Positions 41,258 through 50,900 are shown, numbered from the stretch's first letter. The stretch is DNA of 64,000 nucleotides from Segatella copri (GCF_019249655.2 NZ_CP137557.1:3753001-3817000); one strand, 5' to 3'. Program-made: numbers and translations. Notes: generated by a model from the letters alone, not told the origin.

Positions 41258-43228
41258 TTAAGCGTCGATATTGGCGTAAGTAGCGTTCTGCTCGATGAAC
41301 TCACGGCGTGGCTCCACGTCGTCGCCCATCAGCATAGAGAAGATCTCGTCTGCCTGAGCTGCATTCTCAATGGTCACCTGCTTGAGCAAGCGTGTAGAAG
41401 GGTCCATGGTGGTTTCCCAAAGCTGCTCTGGGTTCATCTCACCCAAACCTTTGTATCGCTGGGTGTGGATATTCTTGTCTTCTGTGCCGTCGCCATACTT
41501 GTCGATGAAAGCCTGGCGCTGCTGCTCGGTATAGCAGTATTCGCTCACCTTGTTGCGGTATGTACACTTGTAGAGAGGTGGGGTTGCGATATACAAGTGA
41601 CCTTCCTCAATAACCTTTGGCATGAAGCGATAGAAGAGAGTCATGATCAGGGTGTCGATGTGTGAACCATCGACGTCGGCATCGGTCATGATGATAATCT
41701 TGTCGTAGCGCAACTTGTCGGTGTTTGCCTCCTTGCTGTCTTCGCCATCCACTCCGAAGCGGACACCAATACTCTGGATGATGTTCATCACAGACTCAGC
41801 CTCGAAGACCTTATGCCACTGAACCTTCTCTACGTTCAGAATCTTACCACGCAATGGGAGGATAGCCTGGCGGAAACGGTCGCGGCCCTGCTTGGCTGAA
41901 CCACCAGCGGAATCACCCTCGACGAGGAAGATTTCGCATTCCTTAGGATCCTTCATAGAGCAGTCGGCGAGCTTACCAGGCAGACCTCCACCAGTCATGA
42001 AGTTCTTGCGCTGTACGCTCTCGCGTGCTTTGCGGGCAGCGATACGTGCTGTTGCAGCCAATACCACCTTCTCGCAGATGCGCTTAGCCTCGTCTGGATG
42101 CTCCTCCAGGTAATCAGACAAAGCCTCGTTCACAGCCTGCTGAACGGCACCCTGCACCTCGCTGTTGCCGAGCTTGGTCTTGGTCTGTCCCTCAAACTGA
42201 GGCTCTGCTACTTTGATAGAGATAACGGCTGTGAGACCCTCGCGGAAGTCTTCTGGTGCAATCTCTACCTTTGCCTTCTCTATCTGCTTAGAGATAGTTG
42301 GGTCGGCTTCTGCGTAAGCCTTCAAGGTACGGGTCAACGCCATGCGGAAACCGGTCAGGTGAGTACCACCCTCGATGGTGTTGATGTTGTTGACGTATGA
42401 GTGGATGTTCTCTGAATAGTCTGTGTTGTACATCACGGCAATCTCAATAGGAATACCCTGCTTCTCTGTCTTCAGATAGATGACGTCGTCGAAGAGGTGA
42501 GTGCGATGGCGATCCACGTAGCGGACGAATTCCTTCAAACCGTCCTTGGCATGGAATACCTGCTCCTTGGTCTTGCCTTCCTCGTCTGGGCGCAGATCTT
42601 TCAAGGTAATCTTGATACCTGCGTTGAGGAATGCCAACTCGCGCATACGGTTGGCGATGATGTCCCACTTATAGACTGTGTGGGTGAAGATGGTTGGGTC
42701 TGGCCAGAACTGCTGGCGTGTACCGCGCTTGTTGGTCTCGCCTACCACCTTGACAGGATAGAGAGGCTTACCCTTCTCATATTCCTGCTGGTAGATTTTG
42801 CCGCCACGGAACACCTGTGACAACATGTGGGTAGAAAGTGCGTTTACACAACTTACACCCACACCGTGCAAACCACCAGATACTTTGTAGGAACCCTTGT
42901 CGAACTTACCACCGGCATGGAGCACGGTCATTACGACTTCGAGGGCTGATTTATGGAGTTTCTCGTGCATATCCACAGGGATACCACGACCATTATCTTC
43001 TACGGTGATGGAGTTATCTTCGTTGATGGTTACCTCGATGTCGGTACAGTAACCCGCCATCGCCTCGTCGATAGAGTTATCGACGGTCTCGTTTACCAAG
43101 TGGTGAAGACCCTTTTCGGAGATGTCACCAATATACATCGCCGGACGTTTGCGAACAGCCTCCAAGCCTTCGAGAACCTGGATGTTACTCGCAGAGTAAT
43201 TATTTGCGTTGTTTTGATTTTCTGCCAT
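41258..43228 (-). CDS. gyrB: DNA gyrase subunit B
   Basis: The ATPase subunit of DNA gyrase, which introduces negative supercoils. The start at 43228 (MAENQNNANNYSASNIQVLEGLEAVRKRP) is used, as the longer frame reads through the promoter. The GHKL ATPase motifs are present (VNETVDNSIDEAMAGY, VEDNGRGIPVD, GLHGVGVSCVNAL), as are the TOPRIM EGDSAGGSAKQGRDR and DADVDGSHIDTL. GyrB rather than ParE is favoured by RFRQAILPLRGKILNVEK and the overall length of 656 residues. Confidence 0.96.
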   Translation of the reverse strand: MAENQNNANNYSASNIQVLEGLEAVRKRPAMYIGDISEKGLHHLVNETVDNSIDEAMAGYCTDIEVTINEDNSITVEDNGRGIPVDMHEKLHKSALEVVMTVLHAGGKFDKGSYKVSGGLHGVGVSCVNALSTHMLSQVFRGGKIYQQEYEKGKPLYPVKVVGETNKRGTRQQFWPDPTIFTHTVYKWDIIANRMRELAFLNAGIKITLKDLRPDEEGKTKEQVFHAKDGLKEFVRYVDRHRTHLFDDVIYLKTEKQGIPIEIAVMYNTDYSENIHSYVNNINTIEGGTHLTGFRMALTRTLKAYAEADPTISKQIEKAKVEIAPEDFREGLTAVISIKVAEPQFEGQTKTKLGNSEVQGAVQQAVNEALSDYLEEHPDEAKRICEKVVLAATARIAARKARESVQRKNFMTGGGLPGKLADCSMKDPKECEIFLVEGDSAGGSAKQGRDRFRQAILPLRGKILNVEKVQWHKVFEAESVMNIIQSIGVRFGVDGEDSKEANTDKLRYDKIIIMTDADVDGSHIDTLIMTLFYRFMPKVIEEGHLYIATPPLYKCTYRNKVSEYCYTEQQRQAFIDKYGDGTEDKNIHTQRYKGLGEMNPEQLWETTMDPSTRLLKQVTIENAAQADEIFSMLMGDDVEPRREFIEQNATYANIDA

Positions 43229-43252
43229 TTTTAGAATTGTCTTATTTCCGTG

Positions 43253-43260
43253 CAAAGATA
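43253..43260 (-). promoter_or_regulatory. -7 element of gyrB
   Basis: The minus strand reads TATCTTTG, 24 bp before the gyrB start codon. Its position rules out the longer reading frame. Confidence 0.65.
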
Positions 43261-43426
43261 CTAAAAAAAGCTGAGATTCAGAAGGTTTTCTTTGTGAAAA
43301 ATAGCGAAAAAAACAAGAAAACGTGAAGTTTTCAAATATGTAGAAGAAATAGGGGAAAAAAGAGGATAAAACGTGCTGTTTCCGATAACAAAATAGGGAA
43401 GGAAAACATACTTTGGAAAACAAGAA

Positions 43427-43461
43427 TAAGGCTGCAATCCTCTTGAAAGGAATGCAGCCTT
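43427..43461 (-). terminator. Terminator of the tRNA-Glu/rpsT transcript
   Basis: TAAGGCTGCA pairs with TGCAGCCTTA, with an inner TCC/GGA stem. It lies about 30 bp after the rpsT stop. The T-run is weak (TTCTTGTTTTCC). Confidence 0.6.
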
Positions 43462-43489
43462 ATTTATGTCTTTTGCTTTGACTTATAAG

Positions 43490-43744
43490 TTAGGCCAACT
43501 TTGCGATGTGCTGAGTAAGACCAGACTTCAAGTTAGCAGCCTTGTTCTCATGAATAACGTTGATCTTAGCCAACTTGTCTAAAAGCTTCTGAACTGTAGG
43601 ATAGAGCTTTGCAGCCTCCTCCTTGTCAGACATGTTGCGCAATTTGCGAACGGCATTGCGCATAGTCTTTGCATAGTACTTGTTATGCAAAGCCTTCTTC
43701 TTGTCCTGACGGATTCTCTTGATTGATGATTTGTGATTTGCCAT
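43490..43744 (-). CDS. rpsT: 30S ribosomal protein S20
   Basis: The small basic protein that binds 16S rRNA in the 30S subunit. The 84-residue sequence [23 protein letters not shown] and the helical body with many Lys/Arg match S20 throughout. No promoter is seen between it and the tRNA-Glu gene 37 bp upstream, so the two are probably transcribed together. Confidence 0.96.
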   Translation of the reverse strand: MANHKSSIKRIRQDKKKALHNKYYAKTMRNAVRKLRNMSDKEEAAKLYPTVQKLLDKLAKINVIHENKAANLKSGLTQHIAKLA

Positions 43745-43781
43745 CTCTATGTTTATATTTTTTTATTCTTTATAATGTTTG

Positions 43782-43853
43782 TAGTCCCTAGCAGAGTCGA
43801 ACTGCTCTTTAGAGAATGAAAATCTCTCGTCCTAACCGATAGACGAAGGGACC
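43782..43853 (-). tRNA. tRNA-Glu (anticodon TTC)
   Basis: The minus strand from 43853 folds as a cloverleaf: acceptor GGTCCCT/AGGGACT, D-arm GTC...GAC with GGTTAG loop, anticodon stem AGAGA/TCTCT around loop TTTTCAT giving anticodon TTC, and T-arm GCAGT-TCGACTC-TGC. The discriminator is A and CCA is not encoded. It lies directly behind a strong promoter and in front of rpsT. Confidence 0.93.
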
Positions 43854-43871
43854 ATTGCTTATTTGCGGGTG

Positions 43872-43903
43872 CAAAGTTACTACTTTTTTTCGAATCTCAC
43901 AAA
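43872..43903 (-). promoter_or_regulatory. Promoter of tRNA-Glu and rpsT
   Basis: On the minus strand TTTG (43900-43903) and TAACTTTG (43872-43879) are 20 bp apart. The predicted transcript begins about 10 nt before the tRNA. Confidence 0.75.
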
Positions 43904-43942
43904 TTTTTTCGGGAAAATTTTCGCTAAATGCTTGTTTTTTTG

Positions 43943-43950
43943 TAATTTTG
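43943..43950 (+). promoter_or_regulatory. -7 element of recO
   Basis: TAATTTTG matches TAnnTTTG, 27 bp before the recO start. No clear -33 element. Confidence 0.5.
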
Positions 43951-43977
43951 CCCTGTTTTTAAACAATTATAGACAAA

Positions 43978-44703
43978 ATGGAAGTAAAAACTAGAGCCAT
44001 TGTGCTGCAAACGATTAAATATGGTGATGCACAGCTTATCGTGGATTTCTTCACGGAAAAGCTGGGCAGACTCTCTTTTATGGTTAAAATTCCCAAATCT
44101 TCCAAGTCGAAGATGAAGCGACAGCTGTTCCAGCCCCTGATGTTGCTGAACCTGGAGTTTGACCATCGTCCGAAAGCAAGTCTGCAACGAATCAGGGATG
44201 TTGCCATCTCCTCTCCATTCGTGGATATTCCCTTCTCGCCGTTTAAGTTGGCGATGTCGATGTTCCTGGCTGAGCTCCTGGGGCGGGCCACCCGCAACGA
44301 ACAGGCTAACATGCCTTTGTTCTCGTTTATAGAGGAAAGTGTCTTGTGGCTCGACCGTGCCAGAGAGGGCTTTGCCAACTTTCACATCGTCTTCATGGTT
44401 CGCCTTACCTTCTTCCTGGGCTTCTCTCCGAACCTGGAAAGTGGAGTCACGGGCGATTACTTTGACTTAGAGGAGGGTCGCTTTGTTTCCTTCGTGCCTA
44501 CGCATACACATTATTTAAATAAGGAGGATTCCCTGCGTATGGTGAGCCTGTTCAGGTTGAGCTATGAAACAATGCACCTCTATACAATGTCCAGAATGGA
44601 TCGGAACCGCTGTATAGAGGTGATATTGCAATATTATAAGATTCATGTTCCGGGATTCCCGGAATTGAAAAGCTTTTCTGTTCTGAAGGAACTCTTTGCC
44701 TAG
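43978..44703 (+). CDS. recO: DNA repair protein RecO
   Basis: A recombination mediator that works with RecR and RecF to load RecA at gaps. The 241-residue protein starts with the RecO OB-fold (TRAIVLQTIKYGDAQLIVDFFTEKLGRLSFMV) and continues with the helical part (FLAELLGRATRNEQANMPLFSFIEES). The Bacteroidota form lacks the zinc cysteines found in some RecO proteins, and none are seen here. It converges on ftsZ. Confidence 0.93.
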   Translation: MEVKTRAIVLQTIKYGDAQLIVDFFTEKLGRLSFMVKIPKSSKSKMKRQLFQPLMLLNLEFDHRPKASLQRIRDVAISSPFVDIPFSPFKLAMSMFLAELLGRATRNEQANMPLFSFIEESVLWLDRAREGFANFHIVFMVRLTFFLGFSPNLESGVTGDYFDLEEGRFVSFVPTHTHYLNKEDSLRMVSLFRLSYETMHLYTMSRMDRNRCIEVILQYYKIHVPGFPELKSFSVLKELFA

Positions 44704-44759
44704 TCTTTCCCCTTTCCTCGTGGCGAGGGGATGAGGGAAGGCTTCATGCGGTGGGGCAG

Positions 44760-46097
44760 TTAGGCGAAACTGATAACTCCCTGAATAGAGTCGTTATCGT
44801 CTTTTTTCTTAGCCTCTTCCACTTCCACATTGCCTGAAGCCAGGTTGCGGATGTCTTCCAGAGTCTGGCGTGTACGCTTGTAGGTAGGAGTATTCTCTAC
44901 CTGCAGGATTACATCCTCGTTGTCCAGATCCTCAGGGCGGAACAGGAAGATGTGTGGATGACGCTTATACTGCGTAGAGTTGCCGTCTGAACCATAGTAG
45001 CGCTCTCTTCGGTTCTGGCGCTCGGCTCTTGTCTCTTCCTCTTCTGCCATGCGGCGGGCTTCCTCCTCTGTATGCTTCTTGATGTGGCGGTTCATACCCT
45101 CCACGTCTTCGAGTCCGAAACCGGTAGCCAGTACGGTTACCTTTACTCGGCTGCCCAGCTCTGGGTCGATGGCAAGTCCCCACTTCAGCTCGAAGTCCTC
45201 GCCGAATTTCTCCATGAAGTCGTTCACGTCGTTCATCTCATCCATGGTCAAACCAGGGTTGTCCTTCTTCTCGCTGGCGAATGCGATGCTCAGCAGAATC
45301 TTCTTAGAGTTGAATACGTCGTTGTCGTTGAGCAATGGTGAATTCAAGGCATCTTCGATGGCCTTCTTCACACGACCTTCGCCCTCACCGTATCCTGTAC
45401 TCATGATGGCAACACCACCATCCTTCAATACGGTCTTCACGTCGTTGAAGTCGAGGTTGATGAGTCCGTGAACGGTGATGATTTCTGCGATACTCTTGGC
45501 AGCTACGCTCAGGGTATCATCCGCCTTGCCGAATGCATCGAGCACGGCGAGGTCTGGATAAATCTGTCGAAGTCGCTCGTTGTTGATAACCAGCAGGGCA
45601 TCAACGTGCTTTGACATTTCCTCAACGCCATCCAGCGCCTGGTCTATCTTCTTTGGACCTTCGAAGCGGAATGGGATGGTAACGATACCTACGGTCAGGA
45701 TGCCCAGCTCCTTGCTCACGCGGGCAATGACAGGGGCAGCACCTGTACCGGTACCACCACCCATACCTGCGGTGATGAAAGCCATCTTGGTTCCGTCGTT
45801 GAGCATGTGCTTGATTTCTTCCAGGGTTTCCTCGGCTGCCTGGCGTGCCTTGGCAGGCTTGTTGCCAGCTCCCAATCCTTCCTTACCCAACTGCAGATGG
45901 ACAGGTACAGGAGAATCGTTGAGTGCCTGATTGTCCGTGTTGCACAATACGAAGCTTACGTCGTGGATGCCCTCACGATACATGTGGTTTACGGCGTTAC
46001 CGCCACCACCACCCACACCAATCACCTTGATGATGCTGTTTTCTTTTTCTGGCTCTCCAAAGTCCAGAATATGTGGAGTATTTCCGTTATCTAGCAT
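44760..46097 (-). CDS. ftsZ: Cell division protein FtsZ
   Basis: The tubulin-like GTPase that forms the division ring. The N-terminal loop GVGGGGGNAVNHM, the signature GGGTGTGAAPVIARV and the T7 loop (NLDFNDV) are intact. After the GTPase core (about 330 residues) comes an Arg/Glu-rich linker (EEEARRMAEEEETRAERQNRRERYYG). A short stretch NTPTYKRTRQ resembles the conserved C-terminal peptide, but some 45 residues follow it, ending QGVISFA. It is the last gene of the dcw cluster, 30 bp after ftsA. Confidence 0.97.
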   Translation of the reverse strand: MLDNGNTPHILDFGEPEKENSIIKVIGVGGGGGNAVNHMYREGIHDVSFVLCNTDNQALNDSPVPVHLQLGKEGLGAGNKPAKARQAAEETLEEIKHMLNDGTKMAFITAGMGGGTGTGAAPVIARVSKELGILTVGIVTIPFRFEGPKKIDQALDGVEEMSKHVDALLVINNERLRQIYPDLAVLDAFGKADDTLSVAAKSIAEIITVHGLINLDFNDVKTVLKDGGVAIMSTGYGEGEGRVKKAIEDALNSPLLNDNDVFNSKKILLSIAFASEKKDNPGLTMDEMNDVNDFMEKFGEDFELKWGLAIDPELGSRVKVTVLATGFGLEDVEGMNRHIKKHTEEEARRMAEEEETRAERQNRRERYYGSDGNSTQYKRHPHIFLFRPEDLDNEDVILQVENTPTYKRTRQTLEDIRNLASGNVEVEEAKKKDDNDSIQGVISFA

Positions 46098-46127
46098 AAT
46101 AGTATAATTCTAAAATGTTATTCTTTC

Positions 46128-47573
46128 TTATTCTTCCTCTGAGATGGTATCCTTGACGAATTTCTTGAATCCTCTCATAAACTTGTGGACGAGGCTGTTC
46201 TCCTTTCTGCGCTTGGCTTCTTCCTCGGCTTCAATCTCAGCCAGGCGTCTTGCTTCCTCTTCCTCCTGTTCCTTCTTGCGGCGAGCCTCTTCCTCTGCCT
46301 TCTTCTTGATTTCCTCTGTCTGAACTACGCCCAAACCTGTGGTGTCGTTAGGGTTGCGTGTAGTTCTGTGGGTATCAACGGTAGAAGTGTGGTTGTCGAG
46401 ATTGTCGAAGAGATCCTGTCCGAATTCGTTGCCGGCACAGTTCATGTCGCCCTTGGCCAGGAGTCCCAGGATAGTGTTCATCATACCGTTGCGGCTGTTG
46501 ATCTTCTGGTCCTTCGAATTGATGGTCTGGGTAACGAACTTGGCAATGCGCACCTTGTCAATATGCGTATGGTTCTTGAATACCTTGTCGATTTCCGGCA
46601 TGTTGCTGCCACCACCGGTCAATATGATGCCGCCCATCAGCTTGTCTGAGAATTCCGCAGGAACCTGGAACCAGGCATTCTCCACGATTTCCTCAACGCG
46701 AGCCTCTACGATTTCGATGAACTTCTTGCTCTCCACGCTTCTGTCCTTATCTACAGGATAGAGAAGTGCCTGGTCCATATTGGCGATGTCGGTGTATGCC
46801 TTGGCGTATTTCAGTTTCATCTTCTCTGCGTCAGCTTCCTCAAGCTGCAGGCAAGTCAGATCCTTGGTGATGTTGTTGCCGCCCAATGGAATGACAGAGA
46901 GATGGCGCAATATACCTTTATAATATACGGATACGGTCGTTGTATCAGCACCCAGATCTACGAGCATACATCCTGCACGCTTCTCAGAGTCAGTAAGGAC
47001 ACTGTCTGCCATAGCCAAAGGAGCCAAGTACATCTCTGCAATAGAGATATTGGCGTTTTCGAAGCAAGTGTTGATGTTGTTGTAGAAGTTCTTGCGCCAG
47101 AGTATGTTCAGGAAGATACCCTCCAGATGGTTGCACTGTATGCCTACAGGGTCTATCTGATACTGGTTGTCTATCTTGTATTCCTGGGTTGCTGCATCCA
47201 GAATCTCCTGGTCTGGATACGTCATGTTGCGGTTGATGTCCATGAGCTCGTTGATCATGTCTTGCGAGATGATGGAAGCTCCAGGCAGATCCTTCACGAT
47301 GACGTTTTTCAGACTTCTGATAGATCTGCCGCCTACACCCACGTATACCTGGGTGATGTCTTGCTGGAGAATATTCTTCAACTTCTTGATGATGCTGATG
47401 AGGCACTGCCCCGTCTTGTCGATGTTATAGATAACACCCTTTCTGATGCAAGAAGATGAATTCTCCTGAACGACAGCAAGTACGGTGATGCTGCCGTCCA
47501 AATTCTTCTGACCTGCTATACCTGTCATCTTAGATGAGCCAAGCTCGATAGCTACAATAAATTCCTTTGGCAT
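46128..47573 (-). CDS. ftsA: Cell division protein FtsA
   Basis: The actin-like protein that ties FtsZ to the membrane. The 481-residue product begins with the family's VAIELGSSKMTGIAG nucleotide loop, and GCMLVDLGADTTTVSVY and GGIILTGGGSNMPEI are the other actin-fold motifs. Compared with E. coli FtsA it has an extra charged coiled coil (about 415-460, rich in EEEARR) before the final amphipathic membrane helix (SLVHKFMRGFKKFVKDTI). It lies 43 bp after ftsQ and 30 bp before ftsZ. Confidence 0.95.
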   Translation of the reverse strand: MPKEFIVAIELGSSKMTGIAGQKNLDGSITVLAVVQENSSSCIRKGVIYNIDKTGQCLISIIKKLKNILQQDITQVYVGVGGRSIRSLKNVIVKDLPGASIISQDMINELMDINRNMTYPDQEILDAATQEYKIDNQYQIDPVGIQCNHLEGIFLNILWRKNFYNNINTCFENANISIAEMYLAPLAMADSVLTDSEKRAGCMLVDLGADTTTVSVYYKGILRHLSVIPLGGNNITKDLTCLQLEEADAEKMKLKYAKAYTDIANMDQALLYPVDKDRSVESKKFIEIVEARVEEIVENAWFQVPAEFSDKLMGGIILTGGGSNMPEIDKVFKNHTHIDKVRIAKFVTQTINSKDQKINSRNGMMNTILGLLAKGDMNCAGNEFGQDLFDNLDNHTSTVDTHRTTRNPNDTTGLGVVQTEEIKKKAEEEARRKKEQEEEEARRLAEIEAEEEAKRRKENSLVHKFMRGFKKFVKDTISEEE

Positions 47574-47616
47574 AGTCCTTATATATTATCTTTTTCTGTT
47601 TCTATTTAACCTTAAA

Positions 47617-48411
47617 TTAGCTGTTATGATGCTTTTTGCAAATAATCTGGTTGTCAAACTCGATATTGATGTATGAGTATTTGTTCCAGCCAGCCTGAGA
47701 TAGTCCATATTTGTAGAATTTCTCCAATCGGTCCATCTTTTTGTTGATGAACGCTTCTACGTCCTTTTCTCTTTTGCTGATGATGTTACTCTCGGGCAGG
47801 TTACCTATATATATAATGTGGTTTCCTACCCGGGGAACTAGTTCGATGCCCCTGTTGGGCAGTACGTTGATCTGCTCAATCTGATTTCTCCAAAGATTGT
47901 TCGTCATCAGAGTCTTGCTCACCAGTGAGATATACTTCTGAGCGTACCATTTGTTGATGTTGCCCGTGGCGATGATGATGTCGCTCGTATAGTTGGTGTT
48001 CGGCATAATCTGATAATGATCATCTACATAGTAGTCCTCGTTGTTGATGCTCTTGATTCTAACAATTGGCATGCGCTGGGTGAGATAGATATCTACCAGA
48101 CCTTCCTGGGTCTTGTAGCATTCTGCGGTCTTCACGAAGGGACTGGTTTTCAGTGCCTCCTCTATCATCCTGGAGTTCACTTGGCTGAGTGGCTTCTCCA
48201 GGGGGTAGAGCTTCTTCATCTCCAGTCTCTTCTTGATTTCCTTTGCATTCAGAAAGCCATTGGTCATCTCATCCTGTATGTTGATGTTCACCTTGGTGCA
48301 CACCAGGTTCTTTTCATCAGGTTTGTTAAACTTGGTGAAAGCGAAACCCAGGTAGGTGGCCAATGCCACGTCTAGGGTGATGATGATGGTTTTCTGCCAA
48401 TTGATATGCAT
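47617..48411 (-). CDS. ftsQ: Cell division protein FtsQ
   Basis: A bitopic inner-membrane division protein. The 264-residue product has one N-terminal membrane helix (TIIITLDVALATYLGFAF) and a periplasmic part with a POTRA-like region (KEIKKRLEMKKLYPLEKPLSQVNSRM split by loops) and beta domain (YVDDHYQIMPN). Sequence similarity to other FtsQ proteins is weak as usual; position directly between murC and ftsA supports the call. It follows the murC stop codon without a gap. Confidence 0.88.
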   Translation of the reverse strand: MHINWQKTIIITLDVALATYLGFAFTKFNKPDEKNLVCTKVNINIQDEMTNGFLNAKEIKKRLEMKKLYPLEKPLSQVNSRMIEEALKTSPFVKTAECYKTQEGLVDIYLTQRMPIVRIKSINNEDYYVDDHYQIMPNTNYTSDIIIATGNINKWYAQKYISLVSKTLMTNNLWRNQIEQINVLPNRGIELVPRVGNHIIYIGNLPESNIISKREKDVEAFINKKMDRLEKFYKYGLSQAGWNKYSYINIEFDNQIICKKHHNS

Positions 48412-49788
48412 TTACTTCTTTTCTAATATTTCTGTTATTTGAGGAACATAGTTGTCCAGGTCGCCGGCTCCCAGGATGACGAGTACGTCGAAGTCTCGGT
48501 TCTTCACCAGGTCGAGTACGTCTTCCTTGTGTATCATGCTCTTCTCTACGCCTGGCTTCAGGTTGTCGTAGATGAGCTTGGATGTTACACCTGGGATAGG
48601 CTGCTCACGGGCTGGATAGATGTCGCAGAGGATGACTTCATCGAGAAGACTCAAGCTGTTGGCAAAGTCCTTGTAGAAGTCACGGGTGCGGGTATAGAGG
48701 TGTGGCTGGAAGATGGCAGTAATCTTGCGATCTTTGTACAGCTCACGAATGCTCTTCGCACTCTGGTAAATCTCTTTTGGGTGATGAGCGTAGTCGGAGA
48801 GGAATACGAGCTTGTCGTTCTTGATCTTGAAGTCGAAGCGGCGGTCCACGCCTCCGTATGTCTTCATTCCGTTGCGCAGCTCATCGGCTGTGCAGCCATT
48901 CAACTGTGCCATTGCCATTGCAGCCACACCGTTGGTGATGTTGATTGGCACAGGCTGTCCGAGTTCTACGCCTGTCACGTTCTCGATAGGAGAGATGAAG
49001 TCGAATGTGATTCCGCCATTCTCTATCTTGATGTTCTCTGCGTGGAAGTCGCCTTCGTCCTGGCTGTATTCGTATATCTTGACGCCGTCCTGCACGTGCT
49101 GCTTCATCTCCAGGTCTTTGTGGATGATGAGGGCACCGCCCGGCTGGATCAATTCTGTGTAGTGGCGGAAGCTTTCCAGATAAGCCTCCTTGGTGCCGTA
49201 GATGTCGAGGTGGTCTGGGTCGGTAGATGTGATGACGCTCATCCATGGACGCAACCAGTGGAAGCTGCGGTCGAACTCATCTGCCTCGATTACTACGTAG
49301 TCGCTCTTGTCAGAGAGGATGTAGTTGGTGCCGTAATTCTTGGAAATACCACCCAGGAAGGCATTGCAATCTACATGGCTCTGGTGCATGATGTGGGCGC
49401 ACATGGTAGATGTTGAAGTCTTGCCGTGTGTGCCGGCTACGCACAAGCCCTTGTGTGTACGGGTCAGTGTGCCCAGTACCTGAGCACGCTTCTCGATGGT
49501 GAAGCCGTTTTCATGGAAGAAAACCAGCTCCTTGTGCTCTGCTGGGATAGCTGGTGTGTAAATCACCAGGGTGCTCTTGGCATCCTTGCAGGCCTCAGGG
49601 ATGAGGTCTATGTTCTCCTCGTAGTGGATGAGCATGCCCTCTTTCTCCAGCTCATGGGTGAGCTTGGAAGGAGTCTTGTCGTATCCTGCTACTACCAACT
49701 TCTTGCTGAGGAAGTATCTGGCGATGGCGCTCATGCCGATACCGCCGGCACCTACAAAATAAACAGCTTTGATATCTTTGATTTCCAT
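48412..49788 (-). CDS. murC: UDP-N-acetylmuramate--L-alanine ligase
   Basis: Adds the first amino acid, L-Ala, to UDP-MurNAc. The 458-residue protein has the Rossmann start YFVGAGGIGMSAIARYF, the ATP loop CVAGTHGKTSTSTM, and the later DYAHHPKEI. The start codon overlaps the murG stop by one base. It belongs to the dcw operon. Confidence 0.96.
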   Translation of the reverse strand: MEIKDIKAVYFVGAGGIGMSAIARYFLSKKLVVAGYDKTPSKLTHELEKEGMLIHYEENIDLIPEACKDAKSTLVIYTPAIPAEHKELVFFHENGFTIEKRAQVLGTLTRTHKGLCVAGTHGKTSTSTMCAHIMHQSHVDCNAFLGGISKNYGTNYILSDKSDYVVIEADEFDRSFHWLRPWMSVITSTDPDHLDIYGTKEAYLESFRHYTELIQPGGALIIHKDLEMKQHVQDGVKIYEYSQDEGDFHAENIKIENGGITFDFISPIENVTGVELGQPVPINITNGVAAMAMAQLNGCTADELRNGMKTYGGVDRRFDFKIKNDKLVFLSDYAHHPKEIYQSAKSIRELYKDRKITAIFQPHLYTRTRDFYKDFANSLSLLDEVILCDIYPAREQPIPGVTSKLIYDNLKPGVEKSMIHKEDVLDLVKNRDFDVLVILGAGDLDNYVPQITEILEKK

Positions 49789-50900
49789 TACTTTGTTGCT
49801 AATTTGATGACTTCGTCGGCGATGACGTCGGCAGAGTTCTTTAAACCTAATTTCTTGATGTTCTCACAGAGTGAGGCGAGCTTGGCTTCGTCCTTCACTG
49901 TATCTACTGCCTTTTTCAGCAATACCTCTGGTGCCTCGGCATCCTTCACGTAGATGGCTGCGTCCTTGTTCACCAGTGCCATGGCGTTCTTGGTCTGGTG
50001 GTCTTCTGCCACGTTAGGGCTAGGAACCAGGATTACTGGCTTGCCGATGAGGCAGAACTCGCTGATGCTGCTGGCACCGGCACGGCTGATAACCAGGTCG
50101 GCTGCCTTGTAGGCTGCACCCATGTCGCTGATGAAGTCGGTAACCTTGAGCATTGGCAATTCCTTGCCTTTCATCTGCTCCATGATGGCTGCGTTGTAGT
50201 ACTTACCTGTCTGCCAGATAAACTGCACGCCGCTTTCCTTCACCAGGTCCAGGTGCTGCAGCACGCTCTCGTTGATGGTTCTTGCTCCGAGGCTTCCGCC
50301 CACGAGCAGGATGGTTTTCTTTTCAGGGTCGAGTCCAAACTGCTTTCTTGCCTCTTCCTTGGTGATGGTAGTCTCCAGCACGTTCTGTCGCACTGGGTTT
50401 CCCGTCATGATAATCTTGTCGGCTGGGAAGAAACGTTCCATTCCTTCGTAAGCCACGCATATCTTTTCTGCCTTCTTTGCCAGGAGCTTGTTGGTCACAC
50501 CTGCGTATGAGTTCTGTTCCTGGATGAGGCATGGAATACCTTTGCTGGCGCAAACGTTGAGAGTAGGTCCGCTGGCATATCCGCCCACGCCTACAGCCGC
50601 CATCGGCTTGAAATTCCTGATGATGCTCTTTGCCATGTGCTGGCTCTTCCAGATCTTGAAGAGCACGGCGATGTTCTTGAGCAGGTGCTTTCTGTCAAAA
50701 CCGCAGATAGGCAATCCTTTGATTTCATAACCTGCTGCAGGGACACGCTGCATTTCCATTCTGCCGAGTGCTCCTACAAACAAAATCTTGGCATCAGGGC
50801 GCTTGGCCTTGATGGCGTTTGCGATGGATACGGCAGGGAATATATGACCGCCTGTACCGCCTCCACTTATGATGATTCTTAATTCATTGTCCATGTCCAT
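49788..50900 (-). CDS. murG: UDP-GlcNAc:undecaprenyl-PP-MurNAc-pentapeptide GlcNAc transferase
   Basis: Makes lipid II from lipid I at the inner membrane. The 370-residue GT28 enzyme has the N-terminal IISGGGTGGHIFPAVSIA, the middle LLVGGSLGARTINE, and the C-terminal ISRAGASSISEFCLIGKPVILVPSP. The start at 50900 or two codons later are both possible. It lies 97 bp after ftsW and overlaps murC by one base. Confidence 0.96.
   Translation of the reverse strand: MDMDNELRIIISGGGTGGHIFPAVSIANAIKAKRPDAKILFVGALGRMEMQRVPAAGYEIKGLPICGFDRKHLLKNIAVLFKIWKSQHMAKSIIRNFKPMAAVGVGGYASGPTLNVCASKGIPCLIQEQNSYAGVTNKLLAKKAEKICVAYEGMERFFPADKIIMTGNPVRQNVLETTITKEEARKQFGLDPEKKTILLVGGSLGARTINESVLQHLDLVKESGVQFIWQTGKYYNAAIMEQMKGKELPMLKVTDFISDMGAAYKAADLVISRAGASSISEFCLIGKPVILVPSPNVAEDHQTKNAMALVNKDAAIYVKDAEAPEVLLKKAVDTVKDEAKLASLCENIKKLGLKNSADVIADEVIKLATK

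Noticed and set aside
43229..43423. A 65-residue N-terminal extension of gyrB
   Set aside because: The extension is Phe/Ser-rich, reads through the TATCTTTG promoter, and GyrB proteins start like MAENQNN.
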